This document shows, in pieces, positions 17,167 through 26,368 of a DNA stretch of 64,000 nucleotides; positions within the stretch are counted from its first letter, which is position 1; each line of letters opens with the position of its first letter. Location: NCBI GenBank assembly GCA_963697355.1, contig CAVONV010000023.1, positions 868,001 to 932,000 of the forward strand, read 5' to 3'. The notes under the pieces were generated by a model that searched no databases, was not told where the DNA came from, and worked only from the letters and a program-made list of their open reading frames with translations. The DNA is from CAVONV01 sp963697355. Its GTDB lineage: Bacteria; Acidobacteriota; Vicinamibacteria; Marinacidobacterales; DATDRI01. A program made the translations under genes and the position numbers.

Positions 17167-17484
17167 TCAGGCGCTCACAACGGTGTGACGACGGATGGAC
17201 CTCTTGTAGGTTTTGATACGCCTCCTGATTTCGGCAAGCGCTTCGTGGTCGTGGTCGGCCTCAGCCTGCGATCTCTTGGCTTTGAGAGCGCGCATGCGAG
17301 CTTTGAGCACCGACTTTTCGATTCCCTCTACTTGTTTCTTCGGACGATGGATGTCGAGCTTCTCGCACATGATGTCGATGAGCTGATCCTTCTTCATGCC
17401 GCTCACGCCCTTGACATCCTCGAACTTCGCGGCTTCCTCGCGAAGCTTAGTGACAGTCATCTTCTCTAAATCCTTGAGCTCCAT
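17167..17484 (-). CDS. Small Rho N-terminal/SAP-like domain protein
   Basis: A 105-residue basic protein. Residues ~1-45 (MELKDLEKMTVTKLREEAAK, then VKGVSGMKKDQLIDIM) match the Rho termination factor N-terminal helical domain, a SAP-like fold that contacts nucleic acid. The remaining half is helical and rich in K, R and A, probably a coiled coil or RNA/DNA-binding tail. There is no Rho ATPase. Similar stand-alone proteins occur in several phyla without firm function. The ATG is preceded by a GGGG-rich ribosome site. About 190 bases upstream are gene-free. Confidence 0.7.
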   Translation of the reverse strand: MELKDLEKMTVTKLREEAAKFEDVKGVSGMKKDQLIDIMCEKLDIHRPKKQVEGIEKSVLKARMRALKAKRSQAEADHDHEALAEIRRRIKTYKRSIRRHTVVSA

Positions 17485-17678
17485 TTCTTCCCCCTAGAAC
17501 CTAGTACCAAATGCCATAAAAGAGAGGCAACTGCAAGCTCGTTGTTGGTGCGCGAGTGCAACCTACCGCCCTTCGCTGGGTGTCGCCATCGTACGAGACT
17601 TGATTTCGAGATGAGCTTGCGATAAAGAGCTTCGCTTCGAGATGGAATCGGGCTTTGGAACATTGCCGTAGGAGTCGG

Positions 17679-18554
17679 TCAGTTTTGAGGCGCTTGACTT
17701 GGATGTTCGATGATCTCCATGATGGCTTCCTCGGGTGAGGCCCATTGTTCCCCTTTGATGCGCCCAACTTCCTTTCCGTTGATGAAAACGACTGCCGTAG
17801 GCACGGCTCGGATTTTCAAGGGGCCCGCTACCGGGTGGTTCCCCCAGCCTCTTGGCAGGCCATAGTATTCGATGTGGATCCGAGAGCCTTCGAGCGCCTC
17901 GTCGACTTTGGTCAGGAGGGGCACGTGACGTTTGCAGTGCGCGCACCAGGATCCAAAGAAGACCCGGACTTTCACATCAAGTGCTTGGTTCTTGAGCTCA
18001 TCGATGATCTTTGGATCGGGTGTGTAAGCCTTTGCGCGCCATACGTACTCGGGGCTGTGCTTCTTGAGGCTGGCGATGTCCGTTTGAGCGAGGAGCCAGG
18101 GCTTTTCTTTCATGGTCATCTCACGCCCATCGATGGTGAAGACAATCCACGAAGCCAGGATTCGGAGCTTTCCCTGATCCTTCATTGAGTCAAGGGCAAG
18201 ATCGACCGCACTGTCAGAGATCTTGGACATGTTGGCGGGAGGAACGGATTTCACCTCGCTACTACCGGGTATCAGAAGCACTAGCGACGGTAGCTCCGCT
18301 ACTTCGATGAGAATAGCGGGAATACGTTCCGCGAGGAAGAATCGGGCTGTGGGAGCCTTTGTCCCGTCTACTTCCAGGACGTAGTCGCCGATTTCGTAGA
18401 GACCTTTGATCTCCGAGTCGGGTAGTTGTCCGGTTGGCTGTTGTCTAGGAGCCTGTGCATACAAGCCCGGCGACAGCAGCAGAGTCACTGCTACGACCGC
18501 ATTGCGGAATCGATATCTCATTTGCGCATTCGCCTCGGCGTCATCATCTTTCAT
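17679..18554 (-). CDS. Exported thioredoxin-fold protein
   Basis: A 291-residue periplasmic protein. A signal peptide lies at about residues 13-34, ending LYAQA. The first ~170 residues have no recognised domain. The C-terminal thioredoxin domain has the active site FFGSWCAHCKRH with C204 and C207 and the cis-proline in VPTAVVF. CxxC separated by Ala-His suggests a reductant or disulfide isomerase rather than a strong oxidant. Its ATG overlaps the stop of the upstream MauE gene by four bases (ATGA); an internal ATG at residue 12 would give a shorter leader. With MauE, it probably forms an electron-delivery pair for periplasmic disulfides. Confidence 0.82.
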   Translation of the reverse strand: MKDDDAEANAQMRYRFRNAVVAVTLLLSPGLYAQAPRQQPTGQLPDSEIKGLYEIGDYVLEVDGTKAPTARFFLAERIPAILIEVAELPSLVLLIPGSSEVKSVPPANMSKISDSAVDLALDSMKDQGKLRILASWIVFTIDGREMTMKEKPWLLAQTDIASLKKHSPEYVWRAKAYTPDPKIIDELKNQALDVKVRVFFGSWCAHCKRHVPLLTKVDEALEGSRIHIEYYGLPRGWGNHPVAGPLKIRAVPTAVVFINGKEVGRIKGEQWASPEEAIMEIIEHPSQAPQN

Positions 18555-19534
18555 AAGCGACCATTATAGTTCGAGATCAACGATTCTAAGGGTGGAAGAC
18601 CGGAAAAGGTGCGCGTTATTGTCCCATCGGTGATTATGAAAGAGCGGGGCAGTTCTCTATAGAGAGGTCTGAGAAGGGCGGGGGGAGCTTCCTGAACTTG
18701 AAACGTGGGTGCCCATTGCCAGAAGAATCGATGACTCTCCTCAGGAGAGGATGAGCTCAAGATCCACAGCATGGGTCCCTCTCGCTGCAGGTAGTATTGA
18801 TTGAGTCCTTGGACCGCTTCGCCAAAAGCTTGAGACGAGAGATCGGCAAGGATGACGACGTGATCGCCTTCGGCCAGTTCAGGGACCACCGTCGCTAGAC
18901 AAATTCGATGCTCTACATTTCCGGCACAGATTTCCTCCGCTGTCTTGCCGGGCTTGAGCCTCGTTGCGATGTCGTCCAGTGGGAGCTCGGGCGCTTGCCA
19001 GGAAAAGACGACTCCGGCGATGGTCACTACCGCAGTCACCACCGTTCGAGCGGCGGTCAACGAGGATTTGGATCGACCTACGAACGCAACCGTGAGTGCT
19101 GGCACCATGAGCAACAGGTCTTGCCAAAGAGCTTCTGAGGGGGTCCGGTCCACGAGATTGCCGAAGCATCCGCAAGATACGCTCTCGTCAACAATCCCCT
19201 GTGCATAGTTCCAATAGCTTCGTCCAGTTATGGCAACGAATAGGACCACCAAAAGACCGCTTGGAACGAGGACCCACAGGCGTCGAATGCCGAGGATGAG
19301 TGCCGTGCCCAAACCGAACTCGAGCGCAAGGGCGATGAAGACCACCCACCCAGCAGGAAGGATGGTGTCGAGGCCCTCGATGTGGATTTGTTCCTGGAAA
19401 GCCAGCGGATCGGCTGCCTTGCTCAAGGCGCCGACGAGAAACACGGCACCGAGGACGAGTCCACCCAAATAGCCCAACCTCCGTTTCCATCTCGGTGGAG
19501 TTTGGTCCTGCGCCTTATCTTCGTTTGCCATCAC
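18551..19534 (-). CDS. MauE/DoxX-like membrane protein
   Basis: A 327-residue inner-membrane protein. Its first ~180 residues carry four to five hydrophobic helices and the MauE signature cysteines in SCGCFGNLVDRTPS (C121, C123), the motif that in this family is thought to pass electrons across the membrane to periplasmic thioredoxins. The soluble C-terminal part (about 200-327) has a thioredoxin-like or peroxiredoxin-like flavour (LILADLSSQAFGEAVQGLN, later a WILSSSSPEES strand) but no CxxC. It overlaps the thioredoxin-fold gene by 4 bp. The divergent gene is the VPS10-like protein. Start could be either of the two adjacent ATGs. Confidence 0.82.
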   Translation of the reverse strand: MMANEDKAQDQTPPRWKRRLGYLGGLVLGAVFLVGALSKAADPLAFQEQIHIEGLDTILPAGWVVFIALALEFGLGTALILGIRRLWVLVPSGLLVVLFVAITGRSYWNYAQGIVDESVSCGCFGNLVDRTPSEALWQDLLLMVPALTVAFVGRSKSSLTAARTVVTAVVTIAGVVFSWQAPELPLDDIATRLKPGKTAEEICAGNVEHRICLATVVPELAEGDHVVILADLSSQAFGEAVQGLNQYYLQREGPMLWILSSSSPEESHRFFWQWAPTFQVQEAPPALLRPLYRELPRSFIITDGTITRTFSGLPPLESLISNYNGRL

Positions 19535-19602
19535 TTTTTATCCTACAGTTGACATTCGTCGGCTGCAAGGTTAACTCTGAATTTGAACTTAAGGAGATTT
19601 CC

Positions 19603-22600
19603 ATGAGCACCTTCCGAATGATCGCTCTGATGATGTTGCTGGCGCCGTCGATGCCCGCCTCCACTGACGGCAATCCGGTGATCGGGCCCTCCCTGTATCA
19701 AGCCCTCGAGTACCGTCTCCTCGGCCCATTTCGCGGGGGAAGGGTAACCGCGGTCGAAGGTGTCGAGGGAGAGCTCTTCACTTTTTATATGGGCTCGACC
19801 GGCGGCGGCGTTTGGAAAACCACCAATGCGGGTCAAAGCTGGATGAACCTATCCGACGGGTTCTTCGAAACCGGCTCGATTGGCGCTGTCGAGGTGGCGG
19901 ACTCGGATCCCAACGTCATTTACGTGGGTACCGGTTCGGCCTGCATGAGGGGTAATGTCTCGACCGGCATAGGTCTTTACAAATCGGAAGACGCAGGAAG
20001 GACATGGACCTACATCGGCCTTCCGGAGGCCGGTCAGATTGGGCGAGTCCGAGCCCATCCGAGGAACGCTGATTTGGTGTACGTTGCGGCTACCGGCCAT
20101 CCTTTCGGGCCGAATCCGGAGCGGGGCGTCTTTCGCTCTGCTGATGGGGGGACCACGTGGGGAAAAGTGCTCTATATCTCGGAGATGGTGGGTGCTATCG
20201 ACTTGGCCATGGACCCGAACAATCCGCGAGTGCTCTACGCCGCCATGTGGCGGGGGGAAAGAAAGCCTTGGACCATGATCAGCGGTGGTGAGGATGGAGG
20301 TATCTTCAAGACGACCGACGGAGGCGACAGATGGGAAAAGCTCGATAAAGGACTACCCAAAGGTCTCATCGGCAAGATCGGCGTCACTGTTTCGCCGGTA
20401 AGCTCGAATAGGCTCTGGGCTATCATCGAGGCGGAGGAGGCCGGGTCGGGTATCTATCGATCGGACGATGGCGGTGAGAGCTGGACGCTCATCAATAGTG
20501 ACGCCCGATTGACGGGGCGTCCCTGGTACTACCACCACATCTATGCTGATCCAGTAAACGTGAATACGGTCTGGAACGTCAGCGGTTCGTTTTGGAAGTC
20601 CGTGGATGGAGGGAAAAGCTTCAGCTCCATACCCATGCCCCATGGGGATCACCACGACCTATGGATCAATCCCAACCGTCCGGAGATCATGGTCGAGGGA
20701 AACGACCAGGGAGCAACGGTCACTCTCGACGGGGGAGCCTCTTGGTCGACTCAGCTCAATCAACCCACTGCCGAGCTCTACTCCGTCACGGTAGACAACC
20801 AGTTTCCCTATCGAGTGTACGGCCCTCAGCAGGATAACTCCACCATCTCTTTGCCAAGTCAAGCCACCGGTCCAGGCATAAGCTTGCAGCACTGGCTCTC
20901 GCATGGGGGTTGTGAGACCGGACCCGTGGCTGTGCGGCCGGACAATCCTGACATCGTCTATTCCGGCTGCTTTGGTGGCCGCTTGGCTCGATATGATCGG
21001 AGCACCGAACAGTTTCGACAAATTCGTGATTACCCACAACGACAAGGCGGTATGCCGGAGCGAGAGCTCCGATACCGCTTTCAGTGGAATGCACCCATCG
21101 TTTTGTCTCCTCATGATCCGAGGGTGCTCTATCATGGCTCGCAGCATGTCCACCGCAGTACCAACGAGGGGCAGAGCTGGGACGTCGTGAGCCCCGATCT
21201 TACCGGCAACGACGAAGAGAAGTTCGGGATGGCCGGTGGGCCGATTACCCACGATATTACGGGAGTCGAAACATACTCGGCGCTACTCGCTATCGAGGAG
21301 TCGCCAATCGAGCCCGGTGTCATCTGGACGGGCTCGAACGATGGGAGGGTGTATCTCTCGAGGGACAACGGTGCCACTTGGAGCGACATGACTCCGAAAG
21401 ACATGCCCCAACCTGCGACCGTCAATCGGATCGAGCCTTCTCCCCATTCTCCGGCAAAGGCTTATCTCGCGGTCTATCGATACCGGTTGGACGATTTCCG
21501 GCCGTTCATTTATCGCACTACGGACTATGGCTTGAGCTGGACGCTCCTCACGGATGGTGGGAACGGGATCCCGGAACACCATCCCGTTCGGGTGGTTCGG
21601 GAAGATCCGGTGCGGTCCGGACTTCTTTTTGCCGGAACCGAGTTCTCTCTCTTCGTTTCTTTCGATGACGGTGAGCATTGGCAAACGCTACAGCTCAACC
21701 TGCCGCATACGCCGGTCACCGACTTGAAAGTCCACCAAGAAGATCTCGTCGTAGCCACCCAGGGTCGCTCTTTTTGGATCTTGGATGATATGTCGCCTCT
21801 GCGACAGATCAGCGACGAGGTGGCGCGCTCGCGCGCACACCTTTTCCAACCGCGTGCGACCTATCGCACCGGTGCTCAAGGAGGTGGAGGCCATTATCGG
21901 AGGGATCATGTCTATGGAGCCATGCTCCCCGAGAACTGGAAGGCACAAAACCCTCCGGAAGGAGTCATCATATATTACTACTTTGACGAGGAGCCCGATG
22001 ACCTCCGGCTCGACATTCTCGGCGCCGATGGCGGCGAGGTCCGAAGCTTCGGGGCCGGCGATGTTCCGCACGAGAAGGGAATGAACCGTTTCGTCTGGGA
22101 CCTACGCCACCCTGGGCCCAAGATGCCCAGAGTAATGGCGGGGCCGAGGGCGGTACCGGGATCGTACCAGGTCCGACTCACCACCTCCGATTGGACTGCG
22201 GAGCAGGCTTTCGAGATCAAGAAAGACCCTCGACTCACCGCAATTACCCAGCAAGATCTAGTGGAGCAGCTCGAGTTCTTGATCCAAATACGCGACGCCT
22301 TCAACGAGATGGATCGGGCCCTCGAGACCGTCCGATCGGTTAGAGAACAGTTGGATGAAGTGAGTACTCGTTTTGTCGAAGAAGATGTCGAAACGGGCGC
22401 TCAGAAAATCGATGATGAGTTGAGGTCGATCGAGAACGAGCTCATTCAAACCAAACCGGGTGGATGGTCGCAAAAACCCAAGATCAGGAGCCATCTCTCC
22501 TGGGTCGCGTCGGCGGCTTCCAGCCAGCGCGGAGAATATACGGATGCCCGGCCGACCGATCAGCTACAGGAGCGCTACCAGGATCTAATGAAGGATTTGG

Positions 22601-22704
22601 ACGGGGAGCTATCACGACTGCAGAAAGTCTTGGATCAGGACCTTGTTGCATTCAATGGGATGCTGCGAGAAAAGCAAGCATCAGCCATCGTCGTGAAGCC
22701 CTGA
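19603..22704 (+). CDS. Exported VPS10/sortilin-like beta-propeller protein (BNR/Asp-box repeats)
   Basis: A 1033-residue exported protein. After a short signal peptide it carries many Asp-box repeats of the form S-x-D-x-G-x-x-W (TTNAGQSW, SEDAGRTW, SADGGTTW, TTDGGDRW, SDDGGESW and others) through about residue 730, forming one or two beta-propellers. The last ~250 residues have a beta-sandwich segment and a helical end (EQLDEVSTRFVEED). Acidobacteria and Bacteroidetes carry many such proteins, often called glycosyl hydrolases, but no catalytic set is evident. The ATG at 603 has a perfect AAGGAG site six bases ahead; an upstream reading is unlikely. Confidence 0.88.
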   Translation: MSTFRMIALMMLLAPSMPASTDGNPVIGPSLYQALEYRLLGPFRGGRVTAVEGVEGELFTFYMGSTGGGVWKTTNAGQSWMNLSDGFFETGSIGAVEVADSDPNVIYVGTGSACMRGNVSTGIGLYKSEDAGRTWTYIGLPEAGQIGRVRAHPRNADLVYVAATGHPFGPNPERGVFRSADGGTTWGKVLYISEMVGAIDLAMDPNNPRVLYAAMWRGERKPWTMISGGEDGGIFKTTDGGDRWEKLDKGLPKGLIGKIGVTVSPVSSNRLWAIIEAEEAGSGIYRSDDGGESWTLINSDARLTGRPWYYHHIYADPVNVNTVWNVSGSFWKSVDGGKSFSSIPMPHGDHHDLWINPNRPEIMVEGNDQGATVTLDGGASWSTQLNQPTAELYSVTVDNQFPYRVYGPQQDNSTISLPSQATGPGISLQHWLSHGGCETGPVAVRPDNPDIVYSGCFGGRLARYDRSTEQFRQIRDYPQRQGGMPERELRYRFQWNAPIVLSPHDPRVLYHGSQHVHRSTNEGQSWDVVSPDLTGNDEEKFGMAGGPITHDITGVETYSALLAIEESPIEPGVIWTGSNDGRVYLSRDNGATWSDMTPKDMPQPATVNRIEPSPHSPAKAYLAVYRYRLDDFRPFIYRTTDYGLSWTLLTDGGNGIPEHHPVRVVREDPVRSGLLFAGTEFSLFVSFDDGEHWQTLQLNLPHTPVTDLKVHQEDLVVATQGRSFWILDDMSPLRQISDEVARSRAHLFQPRATYRTGAQGGGGHYRRDHVYGAMLPENWKAQNPPEGVIIYYYFDEEPDDLRLDILGADGGEVRSFGAGDVPHEKGMNRFVWDLRHPGPKMPRVMAGPRAVPGSYQVRLTTSDWTAEQAFEIKKDPRLTAITQQDLVEQLEFLIQIRDAFNEMDRALETVRSVREQLDEVSTRFVEEDVETGAQKIDDELRSIENELIQTKPGGWSQKPKIRSHLSWVASAASSQRGEYTDARPTDQLQERYQDLMKDLDGELSRLQKVLDQDLVAFNGMLREKQASAIVVKP

Positions 22705-22752
22705 GTCGTCGCGGCGGCGCGGACCCAAGACGGAAGAGCCTTGACGCGAGAG

Positions 22753-23535
22753 CTATTCGTTTGGGACGTAGTGGCGCTTTGGCGTGAAGTAATAGTTGTA
22801 CGCGTCGTGTAGATCGTATCGCTCTACGCGCTCGTAGCCGTGAGCAGAGAAATATTCTTGAACCGGTCCGCGAGCGTCCGCGTGCACTTCGACGATTACC
22901 AACTCCGGCTCGAAGCGATTGATGTCGAAGCCAGCCAGGGCGATGAGCTCGGCGCCCTCGATGTCCATCGACAGGAGATCGATCTTGGAGACGCCGTTCT
23001 GGTCGAGAAGATCCGTGAGGGTAATCGTGCGCACCTGGATCTCTTGCCAGTCTTGTTTCCTGCCGAGCCCCGCCCTCGGCGTGAGAGATGAGATACCCAG
23101 CCATTCTCCGCGTTCCGTGCGGTAGAACGATTCGACCCCCCCCGAGTGGTCGGTCACGATGAAGTTGAAGAACTTGCTGTGGGGCCTCCGATTGCGCCAG
23201 CGCCGGGCGTGGTCGGCGATGGCATCGACACCAAAGCCCGACCAGCCGAGCTCCTTCTCGAGATAATACGTATTGCTATAGTGGACGGGCCAAGCGCAAC
23301 CGACGTCAAGGAAGAATCCATTTTTGCGGTCTTGAAAAAAGTCTCTAATCACGACCTCTTCGCCGTGCTGCGAATAGACGTTCGCCTCTGTAGAAAGGAT
23401 GTCTAGGTGCTGGGCGACGTCGGTCGCGTCTTCCTTGGACGAATCGTTTGGGCGACAGGCACTCGCGCCAAAGGAGGCCACGAGGGCGAACACCGCTGCC
23501 CAACGCCGTCTCGGCGAGAAATATGATTTCATCAC
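22753..23535 (-). CDS. FkbM-type SAM-dependent methyltransferase with lipoprotein-like signal
   Basis: A 260-residue protein. Residues ~60-230 are an FkbM-family methyltransferase: FFLDVGCAWPVHYSNTYYLEKELGWSG carries the SAM-binding loop, followed by GFGVDAI and the late KIDLLSMDIEGAELIAL motif. Unusually, the first 28 residues form a signal peptide with a lipobox-like ending (FGASAC), suggesting export and lipidation. SAM is a cytoplasmic cofactor, so an exported methyltransferase is hard to explain; the domain may have been recruited for another role, or the leader may be a membrane anchor. Cytoplasmic FkbM proteins normally O-methylate glycans or antibiotics. Confidence 0.78.
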   Translation of the reverse strand: MMKSYFSPRRRWAAVFALVASFGASACRPNDSSKEDATDVAQHLDILSTEANVYSQHGEEVVIRDFFQDRKNGFFLDVGCAWPVHYSNTYYLEKELGWSGFGVDAIADHARRWRNRRPHSKFFNFIVTDHSGGVESFYRTERGEWLGISSLTPRAGLGRKQDWQEIQVRTITLTDLLDQNGVSKIDLLSMDIEGAELIALAGFDINRFEPELVIVEVHADARGPVQEYFSAHGYERVERYDLHDAYNYYFTPKRHYVPNE

Positions 23536-23784
23536 ACGCTCCTTGCGTTGACATTATGCTCGACAATTGCCGAATTGTGAAGCCATCCTCTTCGGTTAGT
23601 CGGTCCCGCAACGGAAAGAAAACCTCCGCGGCCCCTGTCCGCTTTTGACACGGTCGTTCCCGATTCCGAACGGACCAAGTCAGAGTGGGGAACGCTCTCA
23701 CACGAATACACCTCGAGACAAGGGGCTAGAGGTATCTCGGGGTTCTATTAACGTGGCACGGTCGTTGCAAACTCCATGGGTGCC

Positions 23785-26211
23785 ATGAATACGGTCATCT
23801 CAGACGTTCGCTACGCCCTAAGAACGTTGTTCAAGAGTCCTGCTTTTACCCTGGCTGCGCTGTTGTGCTTGGCGCTTGGTATCGGTGCCAACACCGCCAT
23901 TTTCAGTGTGCTGAATGCCGTGGTGCTTCGTCCTTTGCCCTACCCTGAGCCGGAGCGACTCGTGACGCTCCAGGAGACCGGCCCGGAAGGGGCTGACTCG
24001 AGCTTCTCACCGGCCGACTTTCTCGATATGAGGAGTGAGAGCCGAACTCTGGAAGATATCGCCGGTTACCGAACTCTCAATGCCAACCTTTCGGGCGTTG
24101 GTGAGCCGGTGAGGGTGAGGGCCGTGTCCGTGTCTCCGCAGTTCCTCAAGGTATTTCAAGTGGAGCCTATTATGGGGCGCTCGTTCCTTTCCGACGACGT
24201 TCCTGAAAGTCGAGATGCTCACAACGTCATCTTGAGCTATCGGTCGTGGCAAAACCGTTTCGGAGGCCAGCCGGATATCATCGGGACCCAACTCCAGATC
24301 AACGGAGAGCCGCACATCGTTGTGGGTGTCGCACCCGCCTCCTTCCAATATCCGGAGGAAGTCGAGATATGGGTTCGTTCTTATCGCTTTGGAATTCCCG
24401 AACCTCCTATGAGTGTTTCTCAAGAGCTCAATACCGTTCGCAACTTGGGATATTTCCGGGTTGTCGGCCGAGTTGCCGACGGGATCACGCTCGAACAGGT
24501 TCGGGCCGAAATGGAAGTGCTGGCCAGCCGGCTGCAGGAGGTCGAAGACCACGCTCCTGAAATGACGGGTCTCGCCGCGGTGCCTCTCCATGAGGAGTTG
24601 GTCGGAGATGTTCGCCCCGCCCTCATCATCTTGTTGGCTGCAGTGGGAGCCGTTCTTCTCATTGCCTGTGCTAACGTCGCCAATTTGCTATTGGCTCGAG
24701 CTACCGACAGAGAAAGGGAGACGGCTTTACGAGCTGTCTTGGGTGCGAGCCGTTTCCGTCTCATGCGTCAACTTTTGACCGAGAACCTACTGCTCGGTGC
24801 GGTCGCCGGCGGATTCGGTTTGCTTCTATCGCTCTGGGGAGTAGATGTCCTGGTACGTCTGGCTGGAGACATCCCTCGATCTCGAGAGATCGGCATTGAC
24901 GTCTGGGTTCTTCTTTTTACTGCCGTCGTTTCTCTCCTGACGGGAGCGATATTCGGTGGTGTTCCCGCTTTCCAGGCATCGCGGGTAGAGCTACAAAGGT
25001 CTCTCAAGGAAGGCGGCCGGAGCTCGACGGTGGGGAAGCGGCGACAGACCTTTCGCTCGCTTCTCATCGTGTCGGAGGTGGCGCTATCTCTCGTACTGTT
25101 GTGTGGCGCAAGTCTCTTCATAAAGAGTCTCTTGGCGCTTCAGTCGGAAGAGACGGGCTTCCGAGCGGACAACATGTTAGTCATGCAATTGAGTTTGCCC
25201 GAAAGCTCTTACCCCGAAGAGGTGGAACAGGCGGCCTTCGTTCGAGCCGTGATCGAGCGGATCGATGCTTTGCCGGGTATCGTCTCCGTGGGCGTCGCCC
25301 TGACACACCCTTTCAGTGGTTCCGCCGCCAGCTTCGGCTACCGCGTCGAGGGTGTTCCGGATCCGGAAGAGCGACCGATCGGTGAGTATCAAGTCGTCAC
25401 GCCAGACTACTTCAGGACCATGGGGATCCCACTCGTTGCGGGGCGAGGATTTACCGCCCGTGATGATGCCGAGGCACCCGAGGTATTCGTGGTTAATGAG
25501 ACGATGGCGAAACTTCACTGGCCAGGGGAAAGCCCCGTCGGAAAAAGGATCGGAGTGTATAGCGACGAGGACTATGGGGAGATCGTGGGCGTGGTCGGTG
25601 ACGTGCGACATTTTGGCTTCGATCGTGCGCCCCGCCCCGAGATCTACGCTCCTTACGACGTTGACCCCTGGCCCTTCATGGCGCTGGTCGTGCGTACCGA
25701 GACAGACCCGTTAGGTTATGCGGGAGTCATCCGAAGCCAGATTCTGGCGGTAGACCCGGAACAACCGGTGTACGGCGTTCGCTCGATGGATCAGGTTTTG
25801 AGGGATTCGATCCGTCAGCGCCGTTTCACCGTGCAGCTGTTGAGTTTGTTTGCTGTGATAGCCATCGTGCTGGCGCTCATCGGCATCTATGGTGTTATGA
25901 GCTACTCCATGAGCCAGCGGCTCCACGAGATGGGGGTCCGATTGGCTTTGGGCGCTCGGCGAGCGCAAGTGCTGAAGCTCGCCATGGGTTGGGGGTTGAA
26001 ACTGGTTTTGATAGGGATCGTCCTCGGGCTCGGACTGTCTTTCGTTCTGACTCGTTTCGCCTCCAGCCACCTTTACGGAATCAGTCCTACGGATCCTTCG
26101 GTTTTCATGAGCGTGGCTTTCCTCGTCGTCTCTTCTGCAGCACTCGCAACTTATCTACCGGCTAACCGTGTTTCGCGCGCCGATCCCATCGAAGCGCTCC
26201 GCTATGAGTGA
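23785..26211 (+). CDS. MacB/FtsX-type ABC permease, acidobacterial duplicated-permease (ADOP) type
   Basis: An 808-residue membrane protein. The order is: a first helix after LRTLFKSPAFTLAALLCLALGIGANT, a MacB periplasmic core (about 55-240), three helices with LLIACANVANLLLARATDRERE, then a second MacB core and a second FtsX helix set ending in YLPANRVSRADPIEALRYE. The duplicated layout and the opening motif are typical of ADOP proteins, which lack a fused ATPase and usually act with a separate MacB-like ATPase. An in-frame ATG nine bases upstream (23776) is an alternative start. The octamer element at 26213 follows immediately. Confidence 0.9.
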   Translation: MNTVISDVRYALRTLFKSPAFTLAALLCLALGIGANTAIFSVLNAVVLRPLPYPEPERLVTLQETGPEGADSSFSPADFLDMRSESRTLEDIAGYRTLNANLSGVGEPVRVRAVSVSPQFLKVFQVEPIMGRSFLSDDVPESRDAHNVILSYRSWQNRFGGQPDIIGTQLQINGEPHIVVGVAPASFQYPEEVEIWVRSYRFGIPEPPMSVSQELNTVRNLGYFRVVGRVADGITLEQVRAEMEVLASRLQEVEDHAPEMTGLAAVPLHEELVGDVRPALIILLAAVGAVLLIACANVANLLLARATDRERETALRAVLGASRFRLMRQLLTENLLLGAVAGGFGLLLSLWGVDVLVRLAGDIPRSREIGIDVWVLLFTAVVSLLTGAIFGGVPAFQASRVELQRSLKEGGRSSTVGKRRQTFRSLLIVSEVALSLVLLCGASLFIKSLLALQSEETGFRADNMLVMQLSLPESSYPEEVEQAAFVRAVIERIDALPGIVSVGVALTHPFSGSAASFGYRVEGVPDPEERPIGEYQVVTPDYFRTMGIPLVAGRGFTARDDAEAPEVFVVNETMAKLHWPGESPVGKRIGVYSDEDYGEIVGVVGDVRHFGFDRAPRPEIYAPYDVDPWPFMALVVRTETDPLGYAGVIRSQILAVDPEQPVYGVRSMDQVLRDSIRQRRFTVQLLSLFAVIAIVLALIGIYGVMSYSMSQRLHEMGVRLALGARRAQVLKLAMGWGLKLVLIGIVLGLGLSFVLTRFASSHLYGISPTDPSVFMSVAFLVVSSAALATYLPANRVSRADPIEALRYE

Positions 26212-26212
26212 T

Positions 26213-26281
26213 CGAAGAGAATTCAAGAAATCAGGAATTCAAGAAATCAAGAATAAGATTCCTGAGTTCTTGAGTTCTGGA
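26213..26281. repeat. Compact palindromic octamer element
   Basis: Begins two bases after the permease stop. The left arm is GAATTCAA, GAAATCAG, GAATTCAA, GAAATCAA, GAATAAGA. The right arm (26258-26281) is TTCCTGAG, TTCTTGAG, TTCTGG. The spacer is only a few bases, so this is the tightest hairpin of the family. Unlike the other three octamer elements it separates two genes read in the same direction (permease and tricorn), so it could terminate the first without ending the second's own promoter. Confidence 0.75.
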
Positions 26282-26368
26282 GCGCTCGGGCTGTTGCCTG
26301 CGCCCCACGACTGGATCTAAACTGTCGCCCTCGATGACGTCCAGCCCATTCCTTTGGAGAGGTAAATC

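Noticed and set aside
17485..17678. Possible small RNA or gene between the Rho_N-like and thioredoxin-fold genes
   Set aside because: Only short imperfect repeats (TTCGAGATG words) were seen; no promoter or terminator pair supports a transcript of its own.
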